64,000 nt of DNA, taken from the NCBI GenBank assembly GCA_019413925.1, contig DXMY01000018.1, forward strand, positions 62,001 to 126,000. Direction: 5' to 3'. Positions 18,292-26,807 of the stretch are shown one piece after another. The position numbers and the translations under genes were made by a program. Position 1 is the stretch's first letter; each line of letters starts with the position of its first letter. The notes under the pieces were generated by a model. The model searched no databases. It was not told the DNA's origin and worked only from the letters and a program-made list of their open reading frames with translations. The stretch is from Collinsella sp. (GTDB lineage: Bacteria; Actinomycetota; Coriobacteriia; Coriobacteriales; Coriobacteriaceae).

Positions 18292-19374
18292 CTAATACGG
18301 CAGAAGCCCCGCCTTTTCACGCTTCTTTTCCGAGCGATCGAACTCAATGCGATGGGCCTCAAGAAACACCGTATCGGGTCGCCACTGACGCTCATTCGGC
18401 TGCCTTAGCGTCGCACCCGCAAAGGAAGCGTAGTCGGTCTTATCCAGCAGGTACGATCCGCACAGCCGATATTCGCCGCAAACAGGCTCAAACGAAATCA
18501 GGTGAGCATCAAATAGGGAATGAAGATCGCGCCGAAGCAGAATGCCGTTGCTGGCAACCTGCGATTTGGGTCCCGAGTAATTCTCGATATGTGCAGCCTC
18601 CAGAGCTTCGCTGACGCCGCAGTCCGACACCGCGCAACGGCCATCATAGGCGGCAACGAGCTGTTTGCGGAACCATTGCTGCCCCAATCGCTCGCGCCTT
18701 AACGCATAGCGGACCTTTTCGTCGTCGGTCGTACCCTGTCCGGTAAACTCAATATCGACGGGCATGTGCTTCAGATAACTCATGTCGGGTGCAAAACGAG
18801 GGTCCGGTCCGCCTTTATGAACAGGACCGTGCAGAACAAACCATCCGTTTTCGGGCTCGAACCGCTCAACAAACGCAAGGCCGAGCACCTTGTAGCCCAC
18901 CTCGGTTGCAAATATGACTCCGACTGGAACGCCACATTCCATGCAGTTGAGCATTTTACGGTTGTAATTCTGGTCTCGAAAACCAACGGTACCCGGCGCT
19001 TGAACCGAGTACTTAATGACCCACGTACCATCGTCCAAATAGAGCGGAGGCACATCGGTGTAGAAGCTCTTTTTAGAGTTATGGACCGAAAGCGCAAAGA
19101 TCTTATTGGGATCTTGCTTCACCCGATCCTGGCCCGGCCAGAAGATCCCTGAATCCCGCGTTACGGGAAAGAAGTCCGAGCCAATTCTCAAACGATACTG
19201 ATACTGAGGGCTATCTTCCTTGGTGTGGTGCGGAAGGCTGGTCCAAACGCCGCCGCGCTGTTCCTCACCCAGAAACCACTCCCATGCCTCAACGTATTCG
19301 GAAGGCACGAGACTGCAGGCACGGTCATAGCTTGGTCCATCCATCAACGGAACAGCAAGGTCAATGTCGTTCAT
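18292..19374 (-). CDS. HNH endonuclease family protein
   Basis: 360 aa from the ATG preceded by TAGGTG; a GTG three codons earlier is the alternative. The C-terminal third carries a McrA-like HNH module: GRCAVSDCGV, EAAHIENYSG, then SNGILLRRDLHSLFD, at about 235-290. The N-terminal 200 residues may be a DNA-recognition domain, as in modification-dependent restriction enzymes, but I cannot name it. Codon usage appears less GC-rich than in neighbouring genes, hinting at acquisition. A role in defence is inference. Confidence 0.75.
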   Translation of the reverse strand: MNDIDLAVPLMDGPSYDRACSLVPSEYVEAWEWFLGEEQRGGVWTSLPHHTKEDSPQYQYRLRIGSDFFPVTRDSGIFWPGQDRVKQDPNKIFALSVHNSKKSFYTDVPPLYLDDGTWVIKYSVQAPGTVGFRDQNYNRKMLNCMECGVPVGVIFATEVGYKVLGLAFVERFEPENGWFVLHGPVHKGGPDPRFAPDMSYLKHMPVDIEFTGQGTTDDEKVRYALRRERLGQQWFRKQLVAAYDGRCAVSDCGVSEALEAAHIENYSGPKSQVASNGILLRRDLHSLFDAHLISFEPVCGEYRLCGSYLLDKTDYASFAGATLRQPNERQWRPDTVFLEAHRIEFDRSEKKREKAGLLPY

Positions 19375-19589
19375 CGCCAGCACCTACAACCATACGAACG
19401 CGAGTCATGCCCCTCAATAATATGGCCGAGAGTCAATTATTACGAGATCTCATTCCGCGATCGGCACGTCGTTGATGCTCTCGGTTTGCCGTTGGCGCGC
19501 TTGTACTCCGCTACCCCACTCCCCTGTATACTGATGTAGCACGTGTTTCATCCGAGCTTGTTGGGCCGGATTGTTCATGAGAGGGTCTT

Positions 19590-20081
19590 ATGGCTGCTTC
19601 GAATCCGCCTAAGGGGAGCGTTTCTTCTTCGTCCATCAAGCCGGTTACGCGCAAGGCTGTGCGTTGCCAGCGCGAGGTCGCTTGGCTTGTCACGCAGGCG
19701 GCGGGCAGGCTTGTGGCGACCACTCAGGACGTCAATGCGCCTACGCCGAGCTTTGTGTTAGCGGCGGCGCTGGATTTTGTGCGCCAATTGGAGCTTGCCG
19801 CACAGGATGCCAGCGGCCACCTCGACTACCAGAATGTTATGGCGCCCGACCTGCAAACGTTCTGCCACATGGCCAAGTTGCCCGCCGCACCCAATGCGCT
19901 TTCGGACGCAGGCTACATGTTTACGCTTTCGGGCGCGGACCTTATCCGCGACATCTATGCATACTGCAGCGAGCTCGCCGAGCGCCACGTCTTTGACGCG
20001 GCTGAAGTCAAACCGGGATATGTCATCAAGCTGGTTCTTAGGCTGTTCTTGATGGACGGGTTCGGGGCCATGCCGGCGTAA
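19590..20081 (+). CDS. Hypothetical protein, 163 aa
   Basis: Good GAGAGGG site and ATG start, and a TATACT -10-like box about 65 bp upstream. The sequence is helical and soluble, with no Cys motif and no membrane segment. I do not recognise the family. It is divergent from the HNH gene and convergent with the AlbA-domain gene, in the accessory stretch between tRNA-Val and the M16 peptidase gene. Confidence 0.6.
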   Translation: MAASNPPKGSVSSSSIKPVTRKAVRCQREVAWLVTQAAGRLVATTQDVNAPTPSFVLAAALDFVRQLELAAQDASGHLDYQNVMAPDLQTFCHMAKLPAAPNALSDAGYMFTLSGADLIRDIYAYCSELAERHVFDAAEVKPGYVIKLVLRLFLMDGFGAMPA

Positions 20082-20181
20082 GCCGAGTCTTTAGCATCAC
20101 CGTCGACTGAGCAACAACCGCTTTACCTTAGTGGGCGCCAATTGAGGGTCGATTATTGGGTCGCCTCGTCCACTAACGCAT

Positions 20182-21648
20182 TTATTCCACGCGCTCTGAC
20201 AGTCGATACTTGCGGTTGCGGCTTGTCAACGGCGCCGTCGGCTCAAGCTCACCCTGCTCAATGAGCGCATTGACGCGTGCCCTAACCTGGGAAACCGTGA
20301 GTCCCGTGCGCTCCGCCAGTTCGCGCGTCCCCAATTCGCCGTAGCGCTTGAGTGCCGTCATAATCAAGTCCCCGCCATGATCGACCGGCTCAATCTTTGA
20401 ACGGTAAAGTACGACCTTGAACCGATCGAACCCCGGGCAGAACAGGGGCTCGGCCAGACCATGCGCGCGCATGGCATCGATCATCATCGGGATGCCCGAG
20501 CCATTGCCCTCAGCCGGCGAACCTGCGCCATCCGGCAGCGGGACAATCGACATGAGTTTCACGAGCGTCGCGTTACGGCATCGGGAGCTGCCGTCAAACA
20601 AGCTCTCGCGAGTCTTCCCTCCATAAAGGCCGCCGGGATTCGTCACCTCGATACGGTCGTCAAAAACGTCGACGGCGATCGATTGCCCACAGAACCGATC
20701 CCCGTATTCCCTGTGGATAACCGCGTTGGCGACTGCCTCGCGCAGGACCTCCTCGGGAATCTCCAGCGAGTCGATACGCGAGACGCCTTGGACGGTCGAG
20801 GTTCGCCGCAAATTCTTGGCGACGGCTGCGACGGCATCCGAGATCATCTCGCCCAACGTTCCCTCACAGATTGTGCGGTCCATGAACCTCAGCGACCCCG
20901 CCATGCCCTTCTGAGTTCCCGCATGGACAGCCACGTCAATGAAGAGCTTGGGATAGAACTGCTGAGGGTAGGTGCCCACAACTAGGAGTCCAGCCTTGGT
21001 GACATTGCCCTGGGAATCAAGGATATTTAGGCGCTCCAGCTTCGTTTGTTTGTCCGGCGCGCCGCACATTGCCCGGGGCGTCAACGAGAAAGCCCGATCT
21101 ATCGTACGGTCGACCAGCGTCTCGTCGAGATTGTCCGCGCCCGCACCCGCCACCGCGTCGCGATCGCTCGGAGTCGCTCGACCGTATGACGCCAATGCGA
21201 GCACCTCAGTCGATGAAAGCGGCACATCTTTGTCATCGATGCGCTTGTAGCTGCCGCCCTGGGCGCCCCGCTCTATGACATAGCAGGGCTTGCTCGACGG
21301 ATCGAGCTCCTCAATCGTAATGACGAGAACGATGACGCCCTGAAGCTCCACTCGCTCGATCGTGTATTTAGGCGGATTGGCCAGCTTTCCTCGACCGCCC
21401 GCATCACCCATGCCTGACACAAATTGGTTGAGCACTTTCTCGGTCTCGAAGTTCTCAACCGGGACAAAACCTGCGCGCTCACTCACTCCGAGCACGATGA
21501 TTCCGCCGGCTGTGTTCGCGAATGCGCTCACCGTTTCCCATACGTCGCGGGAAAGCGTCGTGGCGCTCTCCTTCACTTCGACGTTAAGATCATCCGAGCC
21601 CATACGCCTTAAAGACTCAAGCAGACCGGTCAGCTCGTTTTCGTTCAT
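20182..21648 (-). CDS. AlbA_2 (Schlafen-type) ATP-binding protein with C-terminal winged helix
   Basis: 488 aa from the ATG with an AAAGGA site; a GTG two codons earlier is possible. The N-terminal AlbA_2 domain (about 15-130) shows VEVKESATTLSRDVWETVSAFANTAGG in two parts, followed by GIIVLGVSE. A GHKL-like ATPase segment follows at about 295-400 (EVLREAVANAVIHREYGDR, VTNPGG). The last 60 residues form a wHTH (RELAERTGLTVSQVRARVNALIEQ in part). Such proteins are usually regarded as transcription regulators or defence-associated factors. Its own upstream region holds an array of TATCTCTC boxes, which suggests autoregulation. Confidence 0.82.
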   Translation of the reverse strand: MNENELTGLLESLRRMGSDDLNVEVKESATTLSRDVWETVSAFANTAGGIIVLGVSERAGFVPVENFETEKVLNQFVSGMGDAGGRGKLANPPKYTIERVELQGVIVLVITIEELDPSSKPCYVIERGAQGGSYKRIDDKDVPLSSTEVLALASYGRATPSDRDAVAGAGADNLDETLVDRTIDRAFSLTPRAMCGAPDKQTKLERLNILDSQGNVTKAGLLVVGTYPQQFYPKLFIDVAVHAGTQKGMAGSLRFMDRTICEGTLGEMISDAVAAVAKNLRRTSTVQGVSRIDSLEIPEEVLREAVANAVIHREYGDRFCGQSIAVDVFDDRIEVTNPGGLYGGKTRESLFDGSSRCRNATLVKLMSIVPLPDGAGSPAEGNGSGIPMMIDAMRAHGLAEPLFCPGFDRFKVVLYRSKIEPVDHGGDLIMTALKRYGELGTRELAERTGLTVSQVRARVNALIEQGELEPTAPLTSRNRKYRLSERVE

Positions 21649-21699
21649 CTGCACGTCCTTTCGCTCGGTCCTGCGGAGAATGCCGCGGATAGATTTCCC

Positions 21700-21950
21700 T
21701 CGTCTCTCAGTTATCTCTCGTAATTATCTCTCATTTATCTCTCTATCTCTCGGCTTAGAGATAAGAGATAGATAGAGATGGAATGTCTACCATTTGCTTC
21801 ATTTATACATATTTTTGCTGGTAGAACAATCGGTATTGAGACAATACCATGATTGCCTACCTCTTTGCTGCTCAGTTATCTCTCATATTTTTCTCTCATC
21901 TTCCTGTCATCTCTCATATTAGAGACGAATGAGAGACGAGAGATACGCGA
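21700..21950. repeat. Array of TATCTCTC/GAGAGATA boxes upstream of the AlbA_2 gene
   Basis: Two clusters are visible, at about 21700-21778 and 21868-21950. Each holds several copies of ATCTCTC or its complement, spaced 8-13 bp and arranged so that one orientation faces the other (large palindromes). About 90 bp of AT-rich sequence separates the clusters. The form suggests a multi-site operator or a structured leader for the minus-strand gene. Confidence 0.6.
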
Positions 21951-21955
21951 GTGAT

Positions 21956-22085
21956 GGACGAGCGAGGATTTTCGGACGGTCGGATATCGAGAGTGAATAT
22001 TTGGACGGTTTTTGGGGCTTTTGCGGCAGATTCCGTCCAAATATCCACTCTCGTTCGATAGGTGTCCGGAAATCCTCGCTCGTCC
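21956..22085. repeat. Long inverted repeat L2 with attached short direct repeats
   Basis: Arms of about 53 bp (21956-22008 and 22033-22085) match over most of their length with an unpaired middle, around a 24-bp loop. To the right, the word GTCCGAATATCCACTCTCG recurs in diverged form near 22087 and 22115, giving three spaced repeats in all. It lies between the TATCTCTC array and the M16 gene. Confidence 0.65.
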
Positions 22086-22269
22086 GTCCGAATATCCACT
22101 CTCGTTTGGCGTGTGTCCGAATTTCCACGCTCGCGCGGCGGTCACGCGGGGCCTTTACCCATTCCGCCGGCATCGTCTTCAGTTCGCCGCAGAGCCGCGG
22201 CCCCATATGGGTATACTCTCGAGGATTCGACTCGACTCGCCCCCGCTGGGGCGTCAAAGGAGACTGCAT

Positions 22270-25200
22270 ATGCCCACTACCTCAACCGACCCGCGCACCG
22301 CTGCCGCCGCGCTGCTGGTGCCCGGCACCACCTGCCACGGCTTTACCGTCGAGCGCTGCGAGACCGTGCCCGAGCTCGACGCAGACGCTTACGTGTTGTG
22401 CCACGCCGCCTCGGGCGCGCGCCTGCTGTACCTGGCGTGCGACGACGAAAACAAGGCCTTTGCCATTGGCTTTAAGACGCCGCCGGCCGATTCCACCGGC
22501 GTGTTCCATATTCTTGAGCACTCGGTGCTGTGCGGATCGGCCAAGTTTCCCGTCAAGGAGCCGTTTGTCGACCTGATCAAGAGCTCCATGCAGACGTTCC
22601 TCAACGCCATGACCTACCCCGACAAGACGATCTACCCCGTCGCTACCACCAACGAGCAGGACCTGTACAACCTGATGGACGTGTACCTGGACGCGGTGTT
22701 CAACCCGGCCATCTATACCAAGCCCACCATTTTTGAGCAGGAGGGCTGGCACTACGAGCTGGACCTGCCGGAGAGCGTCGAGATCGAGGGCAGCGACAGC
22801 TCCGCGAGCCTGCGCGAGGGCACTCTGCGCTATAACGGCGTGGTGTTCAACGAGATGAAGGGTGCGCTGTCCGATCCCATGAGCGTGCTGGACGACGCCG
22901 TCAACGCCGCGCTCTATCCCGACACCGCCTATGCGCACGAGAGCGGCGGCGACCCGCGCGCGATTCCCGCGCTCACCTACGAGCAGTTCCTGGACACGCA
23001 CGCGCGACACTACAATCCCTCCAACTCCTACATCACGCTCTACGGCGACCTAGATGTGGACCGCGCACTGGCCTTTTTGGACGAGCGTTATCTGTCGCAG
23101 CCGAGTGCCGCGAGCCGCCGCATGGACGCTGCCGTCGCCGCCGGCGAGAACCCGTCCACGCTGGCGCCCAATCCGCTGGGCGTGCAGGCACCCGTGACCT
23201 GCGAGTACAAGCGCGTCGAGATGGCCACTACACCCGAGAACGCCCTGGTGGGCCTGGGTCTTGTGCTGGGCAGCGCGCTCGACCGCAAACGCACGATCGC
23301 GGCAGATATCCTGTTTGAGGCACTGCTGGGCTCCAACGAAGCGCCAGTTAAGAAGGCCATTCTGGCCGCCGGCCTGGGCGGCAATGTGGTGAGCTACACC
23401 GCGGCCGAGAGCCTGCAGCCCTACGAGCTCATCATGCTGCAAAACGCGCAGCCCGGCGTGGCGCGCGAGCTTCGCCGCGTGTTCCAGGACGCCTGCCGCG
23501 ACCTATGCGAGCATGGCGTTCCACGCGAGCGCCTGGAAGCCATCATCAGCAGCAACGAATACGACCTGCGCCAGCGCGACTACGGTATCGCCGACGGCGT
23601 GGCCATTGCGTGCGACGCGCTGAGCACGTGGCTCTACGATGACGACGCCGCGACGCTGGCGCTCAAGTACGGCCCGGTGTACGAGGAGCTGCGCAGTGAG
23701 CTGGACGGCAGCTATTTTGAGGACCTGCTGCGCGAGCTGGTGCTGCAGAACGATCACATGGCACTGGTCGAGCTGGTGCCGGTGGACGCCGCCGAGGGTT
23801 CGGAGGGTGCCGAGGCCGCCGAGCTGGCAGCCAAGCGCGACGCCATGACCGATGCCGAGCTGGCCGACGTGGTCGAGCGCACGGCCGCGCTGCGTGCCGC
23901 GCAGGAGGCGGAAGACACACCCGAGGCCAAGGCCACGCTGCCGCGCCTGCGCGTGTCCGACATTGGCGAGGCGCGCCCCGAGCCGCCACTGGTCGTGGAC
24001 ACGACCGCGCCCATCCCCTGCCTGCGCCACGGCATCCCCACCAACCGTCTGGCCTACGCCATGCAGTATTTCGACCTGAGCTGCGTCGCGTTTGAGGACC
24101 TGCCCTATGTGACACTGCTCTGCCGCCTGCTTAAGCAGCTGCCCACGCGCGAGCACTCGGCCGAGGAACTCGATAACTTGCTCGCCGGCAAGCTCGGCTT
24201 TTTGAGCTTTACGACCGAAGTCATGACGCAGCCCGAAGTAGACGGCGTGCGCCCCTACCTGCTGGTGAGCGCCGGCGCCCTGTCCGAGAAGATCGATGCA
24301 CTGGCGAGTCTGCCGCGCGAGGTATGGTCGAGCACGCTTTTGGCGGACGCCGACGCCGACCGCATGCGCGACGTGCTCACGCAGATTCGCATTGGGCTTG
24401 AGCAGGGCTTTATCAACAACGGCCACTCGGCGGCGCTCGGTCGCGCGATGAGCTACAGCTCGCCTTCGGCCGTGGTGCGCGAGCAGCTTTCGGGCGTGGA
24501 CTTCTACCTGTTCCTGCGCGATCTGCTCGACCACTTTGACGAGCGCCTGGACGACCTGCGCGCCAAGCTTACCGAACTGGCAGGCCGCATCTTTGTGGCC
24601 GATGGCTGCATGGCGAGCTTTACCGGCAGCGACGAGGACTTTGACGCGTACTGGGATGCCGCGGGCGACCTGGGGCTGGGTGCGGGCGATGGTGCCGGCC
24701 GCGACGCGCTCGTGGTGCCGGCGCCGTGCGACCGCCACGAGGCTTTCGTGATCCCCAGCGACATCTGCTTTGCGGCAAGCGCGTGCGACCCGCGTCGCCT
24801 GGGCATTGACGTGACAGGCACTTGGGCCGTGGCTGCCAACGCGCTCTCCTACGACTACCTGTGGAACGAGATCCGCGTGAAGGGTGGTGCGTACGGTTGC
24901 GGATTCCGCGCAGCCGGCGAGCGTCAGGCGGCGTTCTACACCTACCGCGACCCGGCGATCGATCCTTCGATTGAGCGCGTGGAGCGCGCGGGTGCATGGC
25001 TTGGCAGCTTTGAGCCCGACGAAGCCGCCTTTGAGGGCTTTATCGTGAGCTGCGTGAGCGGCATGGACGCGCCGGTGAAGCCGTACGCGCTCACCAAGCG
25101 CCGCAACACGACCTACCTGGCCGGGCTCGATCCGCATGCGCGCGAGGAGCGTCGCGCCCAGATGCTCGCCGCCACGCCCGGTGAGCTGCGCTCGCTCGGC

Positions 25201-25308
25201 GCCGACGTAACGCGCATCGCAGCCGAGTCGCCCACCTGCGTCTTTGGCGGCCGCGACGTCATCGCAAAGAGCAACGCCGGCTTTAACGTCATCGACCTGC
25301 TGGGCTAG
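22270..25308 (+). CDS. M16C family (presequence-protease/insulinase-like) metallopeptidase
   Basis: 1012 aa from the ATG after AAAGGAG; the frame is open a further 86 codons upstream through repeats, which are not coding. The inverted zinc motif HxxEH is H80-ILE-H84 in GVFHILEHSVLCGS, and the second glutamate region follows near FNEMKGALSDP. Length and the N-terminal sequence match bacterial PreP/Cym1-type M16C proteins. It degrades oligopeptides in a closed chamber. No signal peptide, so it is cytoplasmic. It appears monocistronic. Confidence 0.93.
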   Translation: MPTTSTDPRTAAAALLVPGTTCHGFTVERCETVPELDADAYVLCHAASGARLLYLACDDENKAFAIGFKTPPADSTGVFHILEHSVLCGSAKFPVKEPFVDLIKSSMQTFLNAMTYPDKTIYPVATTNEQDLYNLMDVYLDAVFNPAIYTKPTIFEQEGWHYELDLPESVEIEGSDSSASLREGTLRYNGVVFNEMKGALSDPMSVLDDAVNAALYPDTAYAHESGGDPRAIPALTYEQFLDTHARHYNPSNSYITLYGDLDVDRALAFLDERYLSQPSAASRRMDAAVAAGENPSTLAPNPLGVQAPVTCEYKRVEMATTPENALVGLGLVLGSALDRKRTIAADILFEALLGSNEAPVKKAILAAGLGGNVVSYTAAESLQPYELIMLQNAQPGVARELRRVFQDACRDLCEHGVPRERLEAIISSNEYDLRQRDYGIADGVAIACDALSTWLYDDDAATLALKYGPVYEELRSELDGSYFEDLLRELVLQNDHMALVELVPVDAAEGSEGAEAAELAAKRDAMTDAELADVVERTAALRAAQEAEDTPEAKATLPRLRVSDIGEARPEPPLVVDTTAPIPCLRHGIPTNRLAYAMQYFDLSCVAFEDLPYVTLLCRLLKQLPTREHSAEELDNLLAGKLGFLSFTTEVMTQPEVDGVRPYLLVSAGALSEKIDALASLPREVWSSTLLADADADRMRDVLTQIRIGLEQGFINNGHSAALGRAMSYSSPSAVVREQLSGVDFYLFLRDLLDHFDERLDDLRAKLTELAGRIFVADGCMASFTGSDEDFDAYWDAAGDLGLGAGDGAGRDALVVPAPCDRHEAFVIPSDICFAASACDPRRLGIDVTGTWAVAANALSYDYLWNEIRVKGGAYGCGFRAAGERQAAFYTYRDPAIDPSIERVERAGAWLGSFEPDEAAFEGFIVSCVSGMDAPVKPYALTKRRNTTYLAGLDPHAREERRAQMLAATPGELRSLGADVTRIAAESPTCVFGGRDVIAKSNAGFNVIDLLG

Positions 25309-25321
25309 CCACAGCAAGCAA

Positions 25322-25358
25322 AACCACCACAAAGGGGACAGGCACCTTTGTGGTGGTT
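25322..25358. repeat. Palindromic element R1 (GGGGACAGG type)
   Basis: Perfect 14-bp arms AACCACCACAAAGG (25322-25335 and 25345-25358) enclose loop GGACAGGCA. It is identical in arms and loop to R2 at 26058 and is found directly after the M16 gene stop. Confidence 0.85.
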
Positions 25359-25389
25359 CGAACACTTGTTCTATACGTACACATGTTCT
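25359..25389 (+). promoter_or_regulatory. Two tandem LexA-like boxes before hicA
   Basis: CGAACACTTGTTCT (25359-25372) and CGTACACATGTTCT (25376-25389) resemble the Gram-positive SOS box CGAAC-N4-GTTC and begin 17 bp apart. They lie 65-95 bp before the hicA start. Inference from motif only. Confidence 0.4.
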
Positions 25390-25420
25390 ATAGTATGGGT
25401 GATTGCATCGGATCTAAATT

Positions 25421-25439
25421 GCAACTAGAATATAGTTGC
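25421..25439. promoter_or_regulatory. Inverted repeat at the hicAB promoter, candidate HicB operator
   Basis: GCAACT-N7-AGTTGC just upstream of the hicA ribosome binding site. HicB antitoxins commonly bind palindromes at this place. Confidence 0.5.
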
Positions 25440-25454
25440 GGAATGTGAGGCGGG

Positions 25455-25718
25455 ATGACTCGAGCCGATAAGCTCATCGCCCAACTGTTTAGCTGCCCTT
25501 CGACGTATCGGTATGCCGATTTTTTAAAAGTCATGGCCTCATATGGCTTTGAAATGGACAGCAAAGGCAAGACATCCGGATCGCGCATTCGCTTCTACAG
25601 GCCCTCAGATGGCAGGATGTTCGTGATGCACGCGCCTCATCCATCTGACGAATTGACAGCGGGGACAATTCGAAACATCGTTCGATTTCTGCAGGATGTC
25701 GGAGGCAGTCATGAGTAA
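25455..25718 (+). CDS. hicA: HicA family toxin
   Basis: 87 aa, with the dsRBD-like HicA fold pattern: YRYADFLKVMASYGFE, then GSRIRFYRP, VMHAPHPSDELTAGTIRNI in part. The active-site His of classical HicA (GSH) is replaced here by GSR, a variant I recall from actinobacterial members. HicA proteins cleave mRNA in the cytoplasm. It overlaps hicB by 8 bp, so the two are translationally coupled. Confidence 0.85.
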   Translation: MTRADKLIAQLFSCPSTYRYADFLKVMASYGFEMDSKGKTSGSRIRFYRPSDGRMFVMHAPHPSDELTAGTIRNIVRFLQDVGGSHE

Positions 25719-26040
25719 CGTTTTGGCATACAAGGGCTATTTCGCCCCAGTCGAGTTCGATGCCGAGCAGCATGTACTAACAGGTATGGTCGCCGGCATT
25801 AGGGACGCAATCGTATTTGAAGGCTCCACGGCTGAAGAAGTGGAGCAATGCTTCCACGACGCCGTCGACGATTACCTTGAGTTTTGTGCCGAAAAGGGCA
25901 AGGAACCAGAGCGGGCTTTTAAGGGCTCGTTCAATGTGAGAACAGGCTCCGAGCTTCACAAGCAGGCAGCACTGGCGGCGGCAAAGAAGGGCGAGTCACT
26001 CAATAAGTTTGTGACCGAAGCAATCGCCGCGGCGTTATAG
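25711..26040 (+). CDS. hicB: HicB family antitoxin
   Basis: 109 aa, started at MSNVLAYKGYF because GGAGG lies 5 bp upstream; an ATG five codons earlier is weaker. The N-terminal half is the RNase-H-like HicB fold (YFAPVEFDAEQHVLTG, then DAIVFEGSTAEEVEQ). The C-terminal half ends in a ribbon-helix-helix-type segment (HKQAALAAAKKGESLNKFV) that would bind the operator. It neutralises HicA and probably represses the operon. Confidence 0.88.
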   Translation: MSNVLAYKGYFAPVEFDAEQHVLTGMVAGIRDAIVFEGSTAEEVEQCFHDAVDDYLEFCAEKGKEPERAFKGSFNVRTGSELHKQAALAAAKKGESLNKFVTEAIAAAL

Positions 26041-26057
26041 CGTTAACGCATGGGCCA

Positions 26058-26096
26058 AAACCACCACAAAGGGGACAGGCACCTTTGTGGTGGTTT
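26058..26096. repeat. Palindromic element R2 (GGGGACAGG type)
   Basis: Same arms and loop as R1, 18 bp after the hicB stop. R1 and R2 therefore bracket the hicAB module. Confidence 0.85.
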
Positions 26097-26113
26097 CGAC
26101 ATTTGCCCAGATA

Positions 26114-26152
26114 AAACCTGCCAAAATAAACCTGTCCCTTTTTGGTAGGTTT
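26114..26152. repeat. Palindromic element R4 (GGGACAGGTTTATTTTGG type)
   Basis: Arms AAACCTGCCAAAA and TTTTGGTAGGTTT with one G-T pair. The minus strand reads AAAGGGACAGGTTTATTTTGG, nearly identical to R5 at 36371-36406, and the identity extends beyond the arm into ATCTGGG. Confidence 0.8.
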
Positions 26153-26168
26153 GGGAGAGGAAGCCGGG

Positions 26169-26765
26169 ATGGACAAGGCTGAGTTGCGGCGGGCGGTGAT
26201 TGCTCGGCGCGATGCTCTTGATTTGGACTTGCGAGCGGCGAAGTCTGCTGATATCTGTGCGCGGCTGGTTGAGCTGCTGGGCCGCTTGGATGCCGCGGCG
26301 CCGCACACCGTTGCCGTCTATGCCGCGATGGGTTCCGAAGTCGACTCAGCCGCGTTTGCCGCAGCTGCCGCCAAACGTGGCTGGCGCGTGGCCTATCCGT
26401 GCATGCTCTCGGCAACAGACGCCGCAGCTTGTGGCCAGCGCATGTGTATGCGGGCAGTTGCTGCCGGCGACGCGGACGCGGCTCCGTTTATCGCCCACCC
26501 CACGCGGGCCTTTGCGGCCACGGACATCGACAGCAGCCGCTTCCCTATCGTGCCTGCCGAAGCTCTCGACATGATCGTCGTGCCGCTCGTAGCATTCGAC
26601 CGCACCGGCACGCGCCTAGGCTACGGCGGCGGCTGCTATGACCGCTACCTGCCCATGCTCTCGCCCGTATGTCAAATCGTCGGCATCGCCTTTGACGAAC
26701 AGCGCGTCGACCACATCCCCACCGACGCCCACGACCTGCCGCTACCCCACATCATCAGCGCCTAA
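26169..26765 (+). CDS. 5-formyltetrahydrofolate cyclo-ligase
   Basis: 198 aa. The start is the ATG after GAGGAAGCCGGG. The C-terminal LVAFDRTGTRLGYGGGCYDRYLP is the diagnostic ATP-binding and folate motif of the 5-FCL family, and the N-terminal KAELRRAVIARRDAL fits. It converts 5-formyl-THF with ATP to 5,10-methenyl-THF. The gene begins 17 bp beyond element R4, which overlaps the longer open frame. It is convergent with metA. Confidence 0.9.
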   Translation: MDKAELRRAVIARRDALDLDLRAAKSADICARLVELLGRLDAAAPHTVAVYAAMGSEVDSAAFAAAAAKRGWRVAYPCMLSATDAAACGQRMCMRAVAAGDADAAPFIAHPTRAFAATDIDSSRFPIVPAEALDMIVVPLVAFDRTGTRLGYGGGCYDRYLPMLSPVCQIVGIAFDEQRVDHIPTDAHDLPLPHIISA

Positions 26766-26807
26766 CGGCTGCCACATCAGCCACGGCTACAGCGGCATCA
26801 TCGCAGC

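Noticed and set aside
21700..22130. CRISPR-like repeats
   Set aside because: Boxes of 7-8 bp with 8-13 bp spacing, and diverged 19-bp words, do not form equal repeats with unique spacers, and no cas gene is near.
22012..22269. N-terminal extension of the M16 peptidase
   Set aside because: It passes through the repeat region, lacks a ribosome binding site and has no family similarity; AAAGGAG precedes the ATG at 22270.
16793..26040. Integrated element with tRNA-Val attachment site
   Set aside because: No second copy of the tRNA 3' end, no integrase and no phage genes are seen in the following 10 kb.
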